A DNA stretch of 42,199 nt. Origin: a virus. This document shows positions 14,376-21,934 of this stretch, in pieces. The notes below the pieces were generated by a model. It was not told the DNA's origin, made no database searches, and saw nothing but the letters and a program-made list of their open reading frames with translations. Both the position numbers and the translations under genes were made by a program. Positions within the stretch are counted from its first letter, which is position 1. Each line of letters begins with the position of its first letter. The stretch covers positions 1 through 42,199 of IMG/VR virus record IMGVR_UViG_3300048597_000273. The stretch is one strand, 5' to 3'.

Positions 14376-14631
14376 ACACCAGCCCCTGCCCGTCTCCGGC
14401 TATCGCCCGCAGCCAGGCGCGGCCGTGACCCTCGTCAACGCCAACAAGGCGGCCGAGGAGCGCATCCTGCGCCTGCTCGATGCGCTCAAGGCGGAGCCCG
14501 GCGTCGACCAGCGCTGGCTGGCGATCGGCCGAACCCAGATCGAGCAGGGCTTCATGGCCATCAACCGGTCGATCTTTCAACCCGCCCGCGTCGACCTTGA
14601 AGGCGACGCGAAGGCCCCATCAGGAGAGTGA
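14368..14631 (+). CDS. acb2: Acb2-like anti-CBASS cyclic-oligonucleotide sponge
   Basis: This 87-aa protein has the pattern of the Acb2/Tad1 hairpin family: SGYRP, then LVNANKAAEERILRLLDAL, then VDQRWLAIGRTQIEQGFMAINR and IFQP. Acb2 hexamers bind cyclic di- and trinucleotides and so block CBASS immunity. As I recall the Pseudomonas phage PaMx33 protein, Tyr11 and Lys26 are needed for ligand binding; here Tyr12 and Lys27 have the same spacing. It lies between endolysin and holin, so it should be made late with the lysis genes. The assignment is by sequence pattern only. Confidence 0.72.
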   Translation: MTEHQPLPVSGYRPQPGAAVTLVNANKAAEERILRLLDALKAEPGVDQRWLAIGRTQIEQGFMAINRSIFQPARVDLEGDAKAPSGE

Positions 14632-14632
14632 C

Positions 14633-14854
14633 ATGGAAGCTGAGACGAAGCCCTGGTATGCGAGCAAGTCTGTCATCGGCGCGCTGGTCGCGCTCGGTGC
14701 CGTGGTCGCCGGTTTCTTCGGGATCAAGGTGGATCCGGTGACGCAAGGCTGGATCGTCGACCAGACGATGGCGCTGGCGACGTCGGCCGGCGCGATCTTC
14801 GGCATCGTGGTGGCGATCTACGGCCGCCTGGTCGCGAAGACGCCGATCGGCTGA
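14633..14854 (+). CDS. Holin-like two-helix membrane protein
   Basis: This 73-aa protein has a short charged N-terminus (MEAETKPWYASK), a first hydrophobic helix (about residues 14-31), a loop (GIKVDPVTQGWIVDQ) and a second helix (about 47-66). Size, topology and position right after the endolysin match small class II holins. AGGAGAG precedes the ATG. It would permeabilise the inner membrane to release the endolysin. Confidence 0.75.
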   Translation: MEAETKPWYASKSVIGALVALGAVVAGFFGIKVDPVTQGWIVDQTMALATSAGAIFGIVVAIYGRLVAKTPIG

Positions 14855-15084
14855 TGACCACACTGATCAGCGCCATCGCCCATCTGTTCGCGCTGCTGCG
14901 CGGGTTTCTGGACGAGCGGCGCGAGCAGGCCGCGACTGACCGGATCCGCCAGGCCGAGGCTATGCGGATCGAGGCAGCGGCACAGACCATAGCCAGGGAG
15001 GCCGAGCATGCTGCACAAGACGAGATGGCTCGTCCTTCCGGCCGTAATGATGTGTCTGGCCGGTTGCGTGACGGGACGTTCTGA
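14854..15084 (+). CDS. Rz-like inner-membrane spanin candidate
   Basis: The 76-aa product has a weakly hydrophobic N-terminus (LISAIAHLFALLRGFL) followed by a coiled-coil stretch (DERREQAATDRIRQAEAMRIEAAAQTI). The lipoprotein gene at 15008 starts inside it in another frame, which is the usual Rz/Rz1 nesting. It is shorter than typical Rz and lacks a strong transmembrane segment, so the spanin role rests mainly on position. Confidence 0.5.
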   Translation: MTTLISAIAHLFALLRGFLDERREQAATDRIRQAEAMRIEAAAQTIAREAEHAAQDEMARPSGRNDVSGRLRDGTF

Positions 15085-15301
15085 GCCGCAGCGACCAGCT
15101 CCGGCACCGGTGCGGATCCCGCTGGTGGACTATCCGCCCGCCCAGCAGGCCAAGGTGGCCGACGAGATTGACGGAGCACCCGCAGAGGCTGTCTGGCCGG
15201 GAATGCTCGCAGACTATGGCCGGACGCGGCGCGCCATCTGCGCCGCCGAGGGCTGGATGCAACCCGTTTGCCGGCGGATGCGGCGAACAAGGAGTGATTG
15301 A
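15008..15301 (+). CDS. Rz1-like outer-membrane lipoprotein
   Basis: This 97-aa protein has a lipoprotein signal peptide with lipobox LAGC and acylated Cys20. A Pro-rich stretch follows (PQRPAPAPVRIPLVDYPP), as in Rz1 proteins, then a tail with two further cysteines (AICAAEGWMQPVC). It begins inside the preceding gene. Together they would form a two-component spanin that fuses the inner and outer membranes at the end of lysis. Confidence 0.68.
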   Translation: MLHKTRWLVLPAVMMCLAGCVTGRSEPQRPAPAPVRIPLVDYPPAQQAKVADEIDGAPAEAVWPGMLADYGRTRRAICAAEGWMQPVCRRMRRTRSD

Positions 15302-15304
15302 CTG

Positions 15305-15898
15305 ATGCGCTGGCTTGCTGCCATTCCGGTGTTCCTGCTGGCCCTGATCGGGCCGCACCTCGCGCTTCGCCAGGGCGACCTGGCGGGGGCTCCCCCAAGG
15401 AGCGTTTCCTCCCTAGACTTCCCCGGCGCTGCGGCAGCACCAAGCCGCCGCGCGCCGGGGCCTTTCAGGGTCGAGGTTCTCGCCGTGCTCGATGGCGACA
15501 CGGTGGAAGTGCGTTTCATGGAAGGCCCGTGCGGCCGGCTGCCATGTGTCGGGCAGGAAGCCTCGATCCGCATCCTCAACATCGATGCGCCGGAGGCTCA
15601 CCGTTGCCGCTCCAGTTCCCGCGCCCGTTCAGGGGGCGCGAGTTGTGCGGCCTGCGAGGCAGAGCATGACCTCGGCCAGCAGGCGCTGGCGTTCACGCGG
15701 GACCTGGTTAAGGGCCGGGCCGCCCGCACCCTGAACGTGCGGCCGGACAAGTATGCCGGCCGGGTTGTCGCCGACCTCGAGGTCTTCAGGGACGGCGGCT
15801 GGACCCCGGTGGGCGCAGCGCTGATCGAGGCCGGCCTTGCCGTGCCCTATGACGGCCGCCGCAAGAACAAGCCCTGGTGCGCTCAGGGGGCACGCTGA
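15305..15898 (+). CDS. Secreted staphylococcal nuclease-like (thermonuclease) protein
   Basis: This 197-aa protein has an N-terminal hydrophobic signal sequence (about residues 1-22) and then an SNase domain. The key residues are D63 and D65 (VLDGDTVEV), R89, D94 and E97 (IRILNIDAPE) and R153 (YAGRVVADL), equivalent to D19/D21, R35, D40, E43 and R87 of SNase. Cysteine-rich inserts (RLPC, RCRSS, CAAC) suggest disulfides. A periplasmic nuclease is likely. Its role in the phage is unclear; it could degrade DNA released at lysis or competing DNA in the periplasm. It lies between the spanin genes and the packaging genes. Confidence 0.82.
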   Translation: MRWLAAIPVFLLALIGPHLALRQGDLAGAPPRSVSSLDFPGAAAAPSRRAPGPFRVEVLAVLDGDTVEVRFMEGPCGRLPCVGQEASIRILNIDAPEAHRCRSSSRARSGGASCAACEAEHDLGQQALAFTRDLVKGRAARTLNVRPDKYAGRVVADLEVFRDGGWTPVGAALIEAGLAVPYDGRRKNKPWCAQGAR

Positions 15899-16254
15899 TG
15901 GAATTCCAGTTCCTCGAGTTCCTGCGCAGCTATGGCAGCGCCATCGCCCTGCTCGCGAGTGTCATCGTGCTGCTGCTCGCCTCCAAGTTCGTCACCAAGG
16001 AGCATCTGGCCGCCCAGGCTGGCGCGCTGGAAGGCAGGCTCAAGATCGCCGAGGGCAAGGTCGACGCTGTCGAGGACCGCGTAACGCTCGTCGAGAAGGA
16101 GATGGAGCACCTCCCGGACAAGGGATCGTTCCACCGCATGGAAATCTCGCTCGTCGAACTCAAGGGGCAGCTGGCTGCCATGGACGAGAAACTCAAACCG
16201 GTCGCACGCATGGCCGACCGCCTGCACGAACACATGCTGGACAACCAGAAATGA
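15898..16254 (+). CDS. DUF2730 family protein (Mu gp25-like)
   Basis: This 118-aa protein has an N-terminal transmembrane helix (about residues 11-28, GSAIALLASVIVLLLASKF) and a coiled coil (LEGRLKIAEGKVDAVEDRVTLVEKEM). DUF2730 proteins occur just before the terminase genes of Mu-like phages; the function is unknown. The ATG overlaps the nuclease stop (TGATG). Confidence 0.78.
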   Translation: MEFQFLEFLRSYGSAIALLASVIVLLLASKFVTKEHLAAQAGALEGRLKIAEGKVDAVEDRVTLVEKEMEHLPDKGSFHRMEISLVELKGQLAAMDEKLKPVARMADRLHEHMLDNQK

Positions 16255-16553
16255 CGGATTTTGAAACCCGGCTGCGGCATGAGGCCCGCCTCGTCATCCT
16301 CAAGGCTCTCGGAGAGCAGAGCAACGGCACCTTGTCGTCGTCCTTGCTCGAGCCCGAATTGCAGATCTTCGGCATCGACCGCACGCGCGCCTGGATCCAC
16401 ACACAGATCCGCCATCTGGCCGACCTTGGCGCTGTGAAGGCAACCGAGCAGGGCACTGTTCTGGTCGCCACCCTGACCACGCTCGGCCGCGACCATCTCG
16501 CCCGGCGCATCCGGCTCGAAGGCGTAAAGCCACCTTCCGACCCCGAGGTGTGA
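16251..16553 (+). CDS. Small wHTH-like protein (Mu gp26 position)
   Basis: This 100-aa protein follows a winged-helix pattern (RLVILKALGEQSNGTLSSSLLEPELQIFGIDRTRAWIHTQIRHLADLGAVK). It resembles the VpaChn25_0724-type family found beside DUF2730 and DUF3486 genes. It probably binds DNA, perhaps in packaging. ATGA coupling on its left. Confidence 0.7.
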   Translation: MTDFETRLRHEARLVILKALGEQSNGTLSSSLLEPELQIFGIDRTRAWIHTQIRHLADLGAVKATEQGTVLVATLTTLGRDHLARRIRLEGVKPPSDPEV

Positions 16554-16554
16554 T

Positions 16555-17160
16555 ATGCGGCTTCGCGGGCGCGGCAGACTTTCATCCGTCGACCTGCTGC
16601 CAGACTGGGCAGAGCAGGCGGTGGTGTCGGCGCTGGCGAAGCTGCGCGAGAACAAGCAGCCACAGATCGAGATCCTCGAAGAGTTCAATGCCGAGCTGCG
16701 TGCCCTTGCCTTTGCAGCCGGCGTCATGGACCCGCCGCAGATCTCGGCCAGCGCCTTCAACCGGCGAACCATGCGGCTGGCCGCCCATGGCCGGCGGCTG
16801 GCGGAGACGCGGGAGATCGCGAGCGTCATCGCATCCAAGATGGAGGATGGCGCGGACGAGGACGTGACACTGCTTCTGGCAGAGACGATCAAGACCATCG
16901 TGTTCGAGATGCTGGAGCGTGCCGAAGGGCTAACGGCCTCCGCCAGCTCGGCCGAGATGATGGCGAACATGTCAGTCGCGCTGGCCAATGCCGAGCGCGC
17001 CAAGAAGATCAGCGCCGACATGAAGCTTCTGGTCGAGAGGAACTTCAAGAAGTCGGCTGATGAAGCGATCGACAGGGTCGCCACCGCCAAGGGCCTGACG
17101 CCCGATACGGTGCGCGAGTTCAAGCGCGTGCTGTACGGAGTGCGCGATGCCCGCGCCTGA
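16555..17160 (+). CDS. terS: DUF3486 small terminase subunit (Mu gp27-like)
   Basis: This 201-aa protein opens RGRGRLSSVDLLPDWAEQAVVSALAKLRENKQPQIEILEEFN, the usual start of DUF3486 proteins, with an HTH-type DNA-recognition region. Long helices for oligomerisation follow. The small terminase recognises phage DNA at the left end of the prophage in Mu-like headful packaging. It overlaps the large subunit by 14 nt. Confidence 0.82.
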   Translation: MRLRGRGRLSSVDLLPDWAEQAVVSALAKLRENKQPQIEILEEFNAELRALAFAAGVMDPPQISASAFNRRTMRLAAHGRRLAETREIASVIASKMEDGADEDVTLLLAETIKTIVFEMLERAEGLTASASSAEMMANMSVALANAERAKKISADMKLLVERNFKKSADEAIDRVATAKGLTPDTVREFKRVLYGVRDARA

Positions 17161-18796
17161 CGTCCACGTTGCCCGCGCCGAGCCGGATGCCCGTCCGGGC
17201 CGGGATGAATGGGAGCTGGCACGCGCCGCGTCGGGCCGGGCAACGTCCGAGGACTGGCAGGACACCCCGGTCCTGCTCTACTACCAGGCACAAATCGTGC
17301 GCGCCTGCGAGATCCATGACGTCGTCGTGGTCGAGAAGTCGCGCCGGACAGGAGCTACATGGGGCGCGGCGGCCGACGCCGTGCTGCGCTCCGGCAGCGC
17401 ACGCAATGCAGGCGGCATGGACACGCTCTACATGGGCACCAGCCATGACATGGCCAAGGAGTTCATCGACGCGGCTGCCAATTGGGCACGGCTGTTCGAC
17501 AGGGCGTGCAGCGACACGACCGACATCCTGTTCGACGATGGCTCCGACGAAGGGATCAAGGCCCTCAAGATCGACTTCGCATCGGGCTTCTCGATCGTTG
17601 CCCTGTCGTCAAAGCCACGCAGCTTGCGCGGCCGCCAGGGCTTCGCGATCCTCGACGAAGCCGCCTTCGTCGACAACCTGGCCGAACTGCTCAAGGCGGC
17701 CCTCGCCTTTCTGATCTGGGGCGGCAAGGTGCTGATCATCTCGACGCACAACGGGGCCGACAACCCTTTCAACCAGACAATCCTCGACATCCGTGCCGGC
17801 CGGCTGCGCTACGGTCTGGTCCGTTTCGATCTCGATGACGCGCTGCGCGACGGGTTGTTCGAGCGCATCTGCCTGATCAACGCCCACAAGCACGGCGCTT
17901 GGACGCCTGCCAAGGAAGCCGACTGGCGCGAGAAGCTGATTGCAGACTACCGCGACGGGGCTGACGAGGAGCTCTACTGTATCCCGAGCCAGGGGTCCGG
18001 CGTGTGGTTGCCCGCGCCGCTGATCGAGGCGCGCATGGTGGATGCTCCCGTCCTGAGGCTGGCTTTCCCGGCGAGCTTCACCATGCTGCCGGAAGCCGTC
18101 CGCAAGGCCGAGGTGCAGCGCTGGATCGACACCGAGCTTCGACCGGTGATGGAGGCGACGCTCGACCCTTATCTCATGAGCGGTTTCGGCATGGACGTTG
18201 GCCGCTACCGCGATCTGAGCGTGATGTGCCCGATGCAGATCACGCGAACACTGCGGCGCACCATCCCCTTCATGGTCGAGCTCGCCCGCGTGCCGTTCCA
18301 GCAGCAGGAACAGATCCGGGATGCCGTGGTCAAGGGGCTGCCGCGTTTCATCGGCGGCCGGACCGACGCCACCGGCATCGGTGCCTCGCTCGCGGAAAGC
18401 GGTGCCCAGACGTTCGGGCCGGCCATGGTCGAGGTGAAGTTCTCTGCCGAGTGGTACCGGACGGAGACGCCACCCGTGAAGGCCGCCTTCGAGGACGACA
18501 TGATCACGGTGCCCCGCGATGCAGAGATCGCAGCTGATCTGCGCGCCCTCAAGATCATCCGTGGCGTCGCCCAGCTGCCGGCCCTGCGGCAGGCCTCCGC
18601 CGGCGGCGGAACCCGGCATGGCGACGCGGCGATTGCCATCATCCTGGCCTACTCGGCGACGCGCCAGCCGCAGGAGGCCTATGACTACCAGTCCGCACGC
18701 CGGGGGGCGCAAGAAGACAACCCCCGGCGTGCTGGCTGGCCCGACCAGTCTGGCCGCGACATGCTCGCGCCCCGACGCAGCGACGGATTGTGGTGA
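17147..18796 (+). CDS. terL: Large terminase subunit (Mu gp28-like)
   Basis: The 549-aa packaging motor has a non-canonical Walker A, KSRRTGAT (64-71), and Walker B AILDE (167-171), followed by a coupling Thr/Asn region (ISTHNG). The C-terminal RNase H-like nuclease shows acidic positions in GMDVGRYRDLS, GRTDATGIGA and HGDAAIA. It cuts and pumps DNA into the procapsid, using host DNA beyond the right end in Mu-like phages. Confidence 0.92.
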   Translation: MPAPDVHVARAEPDARPGRDEWELARAASGRATSEDWQDTPVLLYYQAQIVRACEIHDVVVVEKSRRTGATWGAAADAVLRSGSARNAGGMDTLYMGTSHDMAKEFIDAAANWARLFDRACSDTTDILFDDGSDEGIKALKIDFASGFSIVALSSKPRSLRGRQGFAILDEAAFVDNLAELLKAALAFLIWGGKVLIISTHNGADNPFNQTILDIRAGRLRYGLVRFDLDDALRDGLFERICLINAHKHGAWTPAKEADWREKLIADYRDGADEELYCIPSQGSGVWLPAPLIEARMVDAPVLRLAFPASFTMLPEAVRKAEVQRWIDTELRPVMEATLDPYLMSGFGMDVGRYRDLSVMCPMQITRTLRRTIPFMVELARVPFQQQEQIRDAVVKGLPRFIGGRTDATGIGASLAESGAQTFGPAMVEVKFSAEWYRTETPPVKAAFEDDMITVPRDAEIAADLRALKIIRGVAQLPALRQASAGGGTRHGDAAIAIILAYSATRQPQEAYDYQSARRGAQEDNPRRAGWPDQSGRDMLAPRRSDGLW

Positions 18797-20403
18797 TGGC
18801 GAAGGCTCCTGCGACGACAACTCCGAGGATCCTCGGCCCGGATGGGCGACCGGTGAGCCGCACGATCCTGACCACCGAACGCGCCGTGCCGACGGTCACC
18901 GGCGTGCGCCATGTGTTCGACGAGGCGGTCGTGTCCGGCCTGTCTCCCGCGCGGCTGGCGCGCATCATGCGCGATGCGGCCGAGGGAGACCTGCTCGACT
19001 TCCTGACACTGGCCGAGGAGATGGAGGAGCGCGAGCCGCATTACCGCTTTGCGCTGGAGACCCGGAAGAACGCGGTCACCTCCCTCGACGCCCAGATCGA
19101 TCCGGCCAGCGAGGATACCCGCGACATCGAGATCGCGGACTTCTGCCGCGAACACATCCTGCGCAACCCCGGCTTCCAGACGTTGCCCGACATGCTGATC
19201 GACGGGCTTGCGAAGGGCTTCTCGGTGGTCGAGGTGGTCTGGGCCACGCAAGGTCACTGGCTGCCGGTCAGCTACATCTGGCGCGACCCGCGCCTGTTCC
19301 AGGTCGACCGTGACAGCCGCGCCGAGATCCGCCTGAGGATGCAGGGGTCGAGCGAGGGGACAGCGCTGGAGCCGTTCAAATACCTGCTCCACCGGCCGCT
19401 GCTGAAGATGGGGCTTCCGGGCCGGAACGGCCTGGCACGCGTGGCCGCCTGGGGATTCCTGCTCAAGTCCTATTCATTGCGGGACTGGGCGCAGTTCCTC
19501 GAAGTCTACGGCATGCCGCTGCGGCTCGGGAAGTATGGCCCCGGCGCATCGGCCGACGACAAGGCCGTGCTACTCTCGGCCGTGCGCAATCTCGGTTCGG
19601 ACGCGGCCGCCATCGTGCCTCAGGCCATGGAGATCGAACTGATCGAGGCCAAGGGCTTCTCGGACAAGCCGTTCGAGGCCTTCGCCAGCTACATCGACCA
19701 GCAGATCGCGATGCTGATCACGGGCAAGCGCTCCGAAACCGGCTCATCCAAGGCCGCAGAAGAGACGCACGACAAGGTCAGGCTCGACATCAAGAAGGCG
19801 GATGCACGGGATCTTGCCCTGACGCTCAATGCCCAGCTGGTCAGGCCGCTGGTCGACCTGAACTTCGGCGTGCAGAAGAGCTACCCGTGGCTGTCCTATC
19901 CCGTGCCGGAGCGGCGCGACCTGCAAGTCTGGTCCAATGCCGTCGCCCAGTTGACCGATCGCGGCCTCGAGATCGAACAGGCACAGCTTTACGGTCCACT
20001 TGGCCTGACCGAGCCGGCCAAGGAAGCAAAGCTGCTCAAGGCCAGTGGCGGCAGCGCACCGCCCGCGCCTCCGGTCGAGCGGCCGTCGACGCTGCGCCTC
20101 GATCCCCGGTCCTGCCCCGGGTGCGGTTCACTGGCGCGGCTTGCTGCCGAAGAGATCGGGCCGGGGCCGGGGCAAGACGAAGAAGACAGGCTCGTTGCGG
20201 AAGAACTGGCCCGCTTCGAGGATGTCATGGACCCGGTGCGGCGCATGATCGACGACGAGTTCCGGGCCGCCACCAGCTATGATGATCTCGACCAGCGGCT
20301 TGCCGGCCTCGCCGGCAGACTGCCGATGGAGACGCTCGCCAGGCGCATCGCCATCCTCAATCTGAAGGGGCTCGGCCGGGGGCTCTTGGCTGATGGCGGA
20401 TGA
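18796..20403 (+). CDS. DUF935 portal protein (Mu gp29-like)
   Basis: This 535-aa protein has the DUF935 portal pattern: LLDFLTLAEEMEEREPHYRFALETRKNAV, then DMLIDGLAKGFSVVEVVW, then FLEVYGMPLRLGKYGPGAS. It forms the dodecameric DNA channel at one capsid vertex. ATG 18796 overlaps the terminase stop (TGATG); GTG 18793 and 18790 are alternatives. A short CPGC-containing segment interrupts the C-terminal part. It overlaps F by 11 nt. Confidence 0.9.
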   Translation: MAKAPATTTPRILGPDGRPVSRTILTTERAVPTVTGVRHVFDEAVVSGLSPARLARIMRDAAEGDLLDFLTLAEEMEEREPHYRFALETRKNAVTSLDAQIDPASEDTRDIEIADFCREHILRNPGFQTLPDMLIDGLAKGFSVVEVVWATQGHWLPVSYIWRDPRLFQVDRDSRAEIRLRMQGSSEGTALEPFKYLLHRPLLKMGLPGRNGLARVAAWGFLLKSYSLRDWAQFLEVYGMPLRLGKYGPGASADDKAVLLSAVRNLGSDAAAIVPQAMEIELIEAKGFSDKPFEAFASYIDQQIAMLITGKRSETGSSKAAEETHDKVRLDIKKADARDLALTLNAQLVRPLVDLNFGVQKSYPWLSYPVPERRDLQVWSNAVAQLTDRGLEIEQAQLYGPLGLTEPAKEAKLLKASGGSAPPAPPVERPSTLRLDPRSCPGCGSLARLAAEEIGPGPGQDEEDRLVAEELARFEDVMDPVRRMIDDEFRAATSYDDLDQRLAGLAGRLPMETLARRIAILNLKGLGRGLLADGG

Positions 20404-21601
20404 CCTGTTCCGCACAGCGCCGAAGGAGGTGGTCGATTACTTCGACCGCCGTGGCCTGAAGCCCAGCGGGCGCTGGACAGACTTCGCGCCCCACGAACAT
20501 GCGCTCGGCTTCACTGTCGCCCGCACCGCCGGCTACGACGTGTTGCAGGATCTCCGCGACGCGGTGAGAGGGGCTGTGGTCGACCGGGTGCCGTTCGACC
20601 AGTTCAAGGCAGCGCTCGAGCCGGTCCTGCGCGAGAAAGGCTGGTGGGGCACCATCCGCCGGGATGGCCAGACCATCCAGCTTGGATCGACACGGCGGCT
20701 GCAGACGATCTACTGGGCCAACGTGCGCTCCGCCCAGGCCGCCGGCGAATGGGCGCGGACGCAGTCCACCAAGGACTTCCTGCCCTACCTGACCTACAAG
20801 GTCTCGCTGTCGGAACGCCGTCGGAAGGAACATGAGAGCTGGGTGGGCACGACGCTGCCGGTCGACGATGCCTGGTGGCGCACGCACTACCCGCCCAATG
20901 GTTGGAACTGCAAGTGCCGGGTGGAACAGATCTCGGGTCCGGCAGCCGATCTCATCAAGGGAGCGAAGCGCGAGGCCCCGCCACTGGACCTGCGCCAGGT
21001 GCGCGACCGCAGCACAGGCAGGGTCCAGAATGTGCCGGCAGGGATCGACCCAGGCTGGCAGCGCAACCCCGGCGTCACGCGCGAACGGGTCGCGGCCATC
21101 CTCGAGGCCGACAAGCTCGGGCGGCTGCCCCACCTGGTGCGCTCGACCGCCATCGCCGACCATCGGGCGACGCCGGTGTTCAAACGGACGGTCAGCGACT
21201 GGGCCGGGACCGGGAAACGGCTGCCACGCGAAGGGCGTTCTGAAGCCCTGGCACGGGAGGCGCGGCGGCTTGAGCCGATCGCTTCAATCCCGCCGCAGAT
21301 CGAGACCGCGCTTGGAGGGCGGGCCACTGTGCTGCACATCAGCGCCGAGGATGGCCAGAAGATCGCGTCCGAGCACCGCGTCCTGGCAGCCGATGCCGAC
21401 AGGGTGATCGAGAAGCTGCTTGATGAAGGCATCGTCGAGCGCTCCAAGGGCAATTGGCAAATCGCCATGCGGGTGAATGGACAGCCCTGGCTCCTGATCA
21501 TCAAGCGGACGGCGGACGGCGTCCTGCTTGCCAACAGCCTGCACCGGATCGATCCGAGCACGCTGGCGGCGATCGAAGCGCGCATGGACCGCCGCCCGTG
21601 A
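20393..21601 (+). CDS. F-like minor head protein with a toxin-like C-terminus
   Basis: In this 402-aa protein, residues 1-200 carry the Mu F / SPP1 gp7 head-morphogenesis pattern: YWANVRSAQAAGEWAR, RKEHESWVGTTLPVDDAWW and PPNGWNCKCRVEQ. The last about 90 residues (313-402, from VLHISAEDG to LLIIKRTADG and LLANSLHRI) form a separate domain. MuF proteins of many phages end in RNase-like toxin domains (PBECR group, Barnase/EndoU/ColicinE5-D/RelE-like), and this tail resembles that type. F is a minor capsid protein that may be injected with the DNA. The toxin assignment is tentative. Confidence 0.85.
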   Translation: MADDLFRTAPKEVVDYFDRRGLKPSGRWTDFAPHEHALGFTVARTAGYDVLQDLRDAVRGAVVDRVPFDQFKAALEPVLREKGWWGTIRRDGQTIQLGSTRRLQTIYWANVRSAQAAGEWARTQSTKDFLPYLTYKVSLSERRRKEHESWVGTTLPVDDAWWRTHYPPNGWNCKCRVEQISGPAADLIKGAKREAPPLDLRQVRDRSTGRVQNVPAGIDPGWQRNPGVTRERVAAILEADKLGRLPHLVRSTAIADHRATPVFKRTVSDWAGTGKRLPREGRSEALAREARRLEPIASIPPQIETALGGRATVLHISAEDGQKIASEHRVLAADADRVIEKLLDEGIVERSKGNWQIAMRVNGQPWLLIIKRTADGVLLANSLHRIDPSTLAAIEARMDRRP

Positions 21602-21881
21602 TTGTGGTAGGAATAACCCTGCGGGCGAGCCAGCGCCGTCGGACAAGTTCCGCGAGGGGGTCGTGTCCCTCCGCCCGCATTCCCCTCCCACCAAACGACA
21701 ACGCGAATAAACGGCCACTGGCGGGCGTTCGTGTCTGCCCGGTCCGATGCGCGTGGCAACCGGCGTTCGGGCCTTCGAAGGCCTTCGAAGCGCGATGGCG
21801 GGCCGGTCGCGGCCATCGCGGCGCAAGCATCTCGACAAGGCCACCCGGACCTGCCAGTTTGATGCCATGCCAAGCCGCTCT
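21602..21881. other. Non-coding stretch before the capsid block
   Basis: No gene is supported between F and the protease. The stretch holds an 18-bp perfect palindrome, CTTCGAAGGCCTTCGAAG (21773-21790), set in a 32-nt element almost repeated at 310-341 near attL. The first part may be the end of the upstream transcript, but no T-tract terminator is visible. Late operator 2 follows at 21882. Confidence 0.6.
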
Positions 21882-21899
21882 GGCTGACGCGCGTCAGCC
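21882..21899. promoter_or_regulatory. Late operator 2: 18-bp palindrome
   Basis: GGCTGACGCGCGTCAGCC is a perfect 18-bp palindrome whose core is identical to those at 13706-13719 and 34773-34786. About 25 nt downstream lies TTTGAT, a possible -10 for a promoter driving the protease/capsid block that starts at 21935. Confidence 0.78.
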
Positions 21900-21934
21900 T
21901 TAGGCCAGCGCCCCCGTCCCGCTTTGATGCGGGC

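Noticed and set aside
21773-21790. TTCGAA palindrome as a simple terminator
   Set aside because: There is no loop-forming spacer or T tract, and a near copy lies beside attL, so a binding site or other element is as likely.
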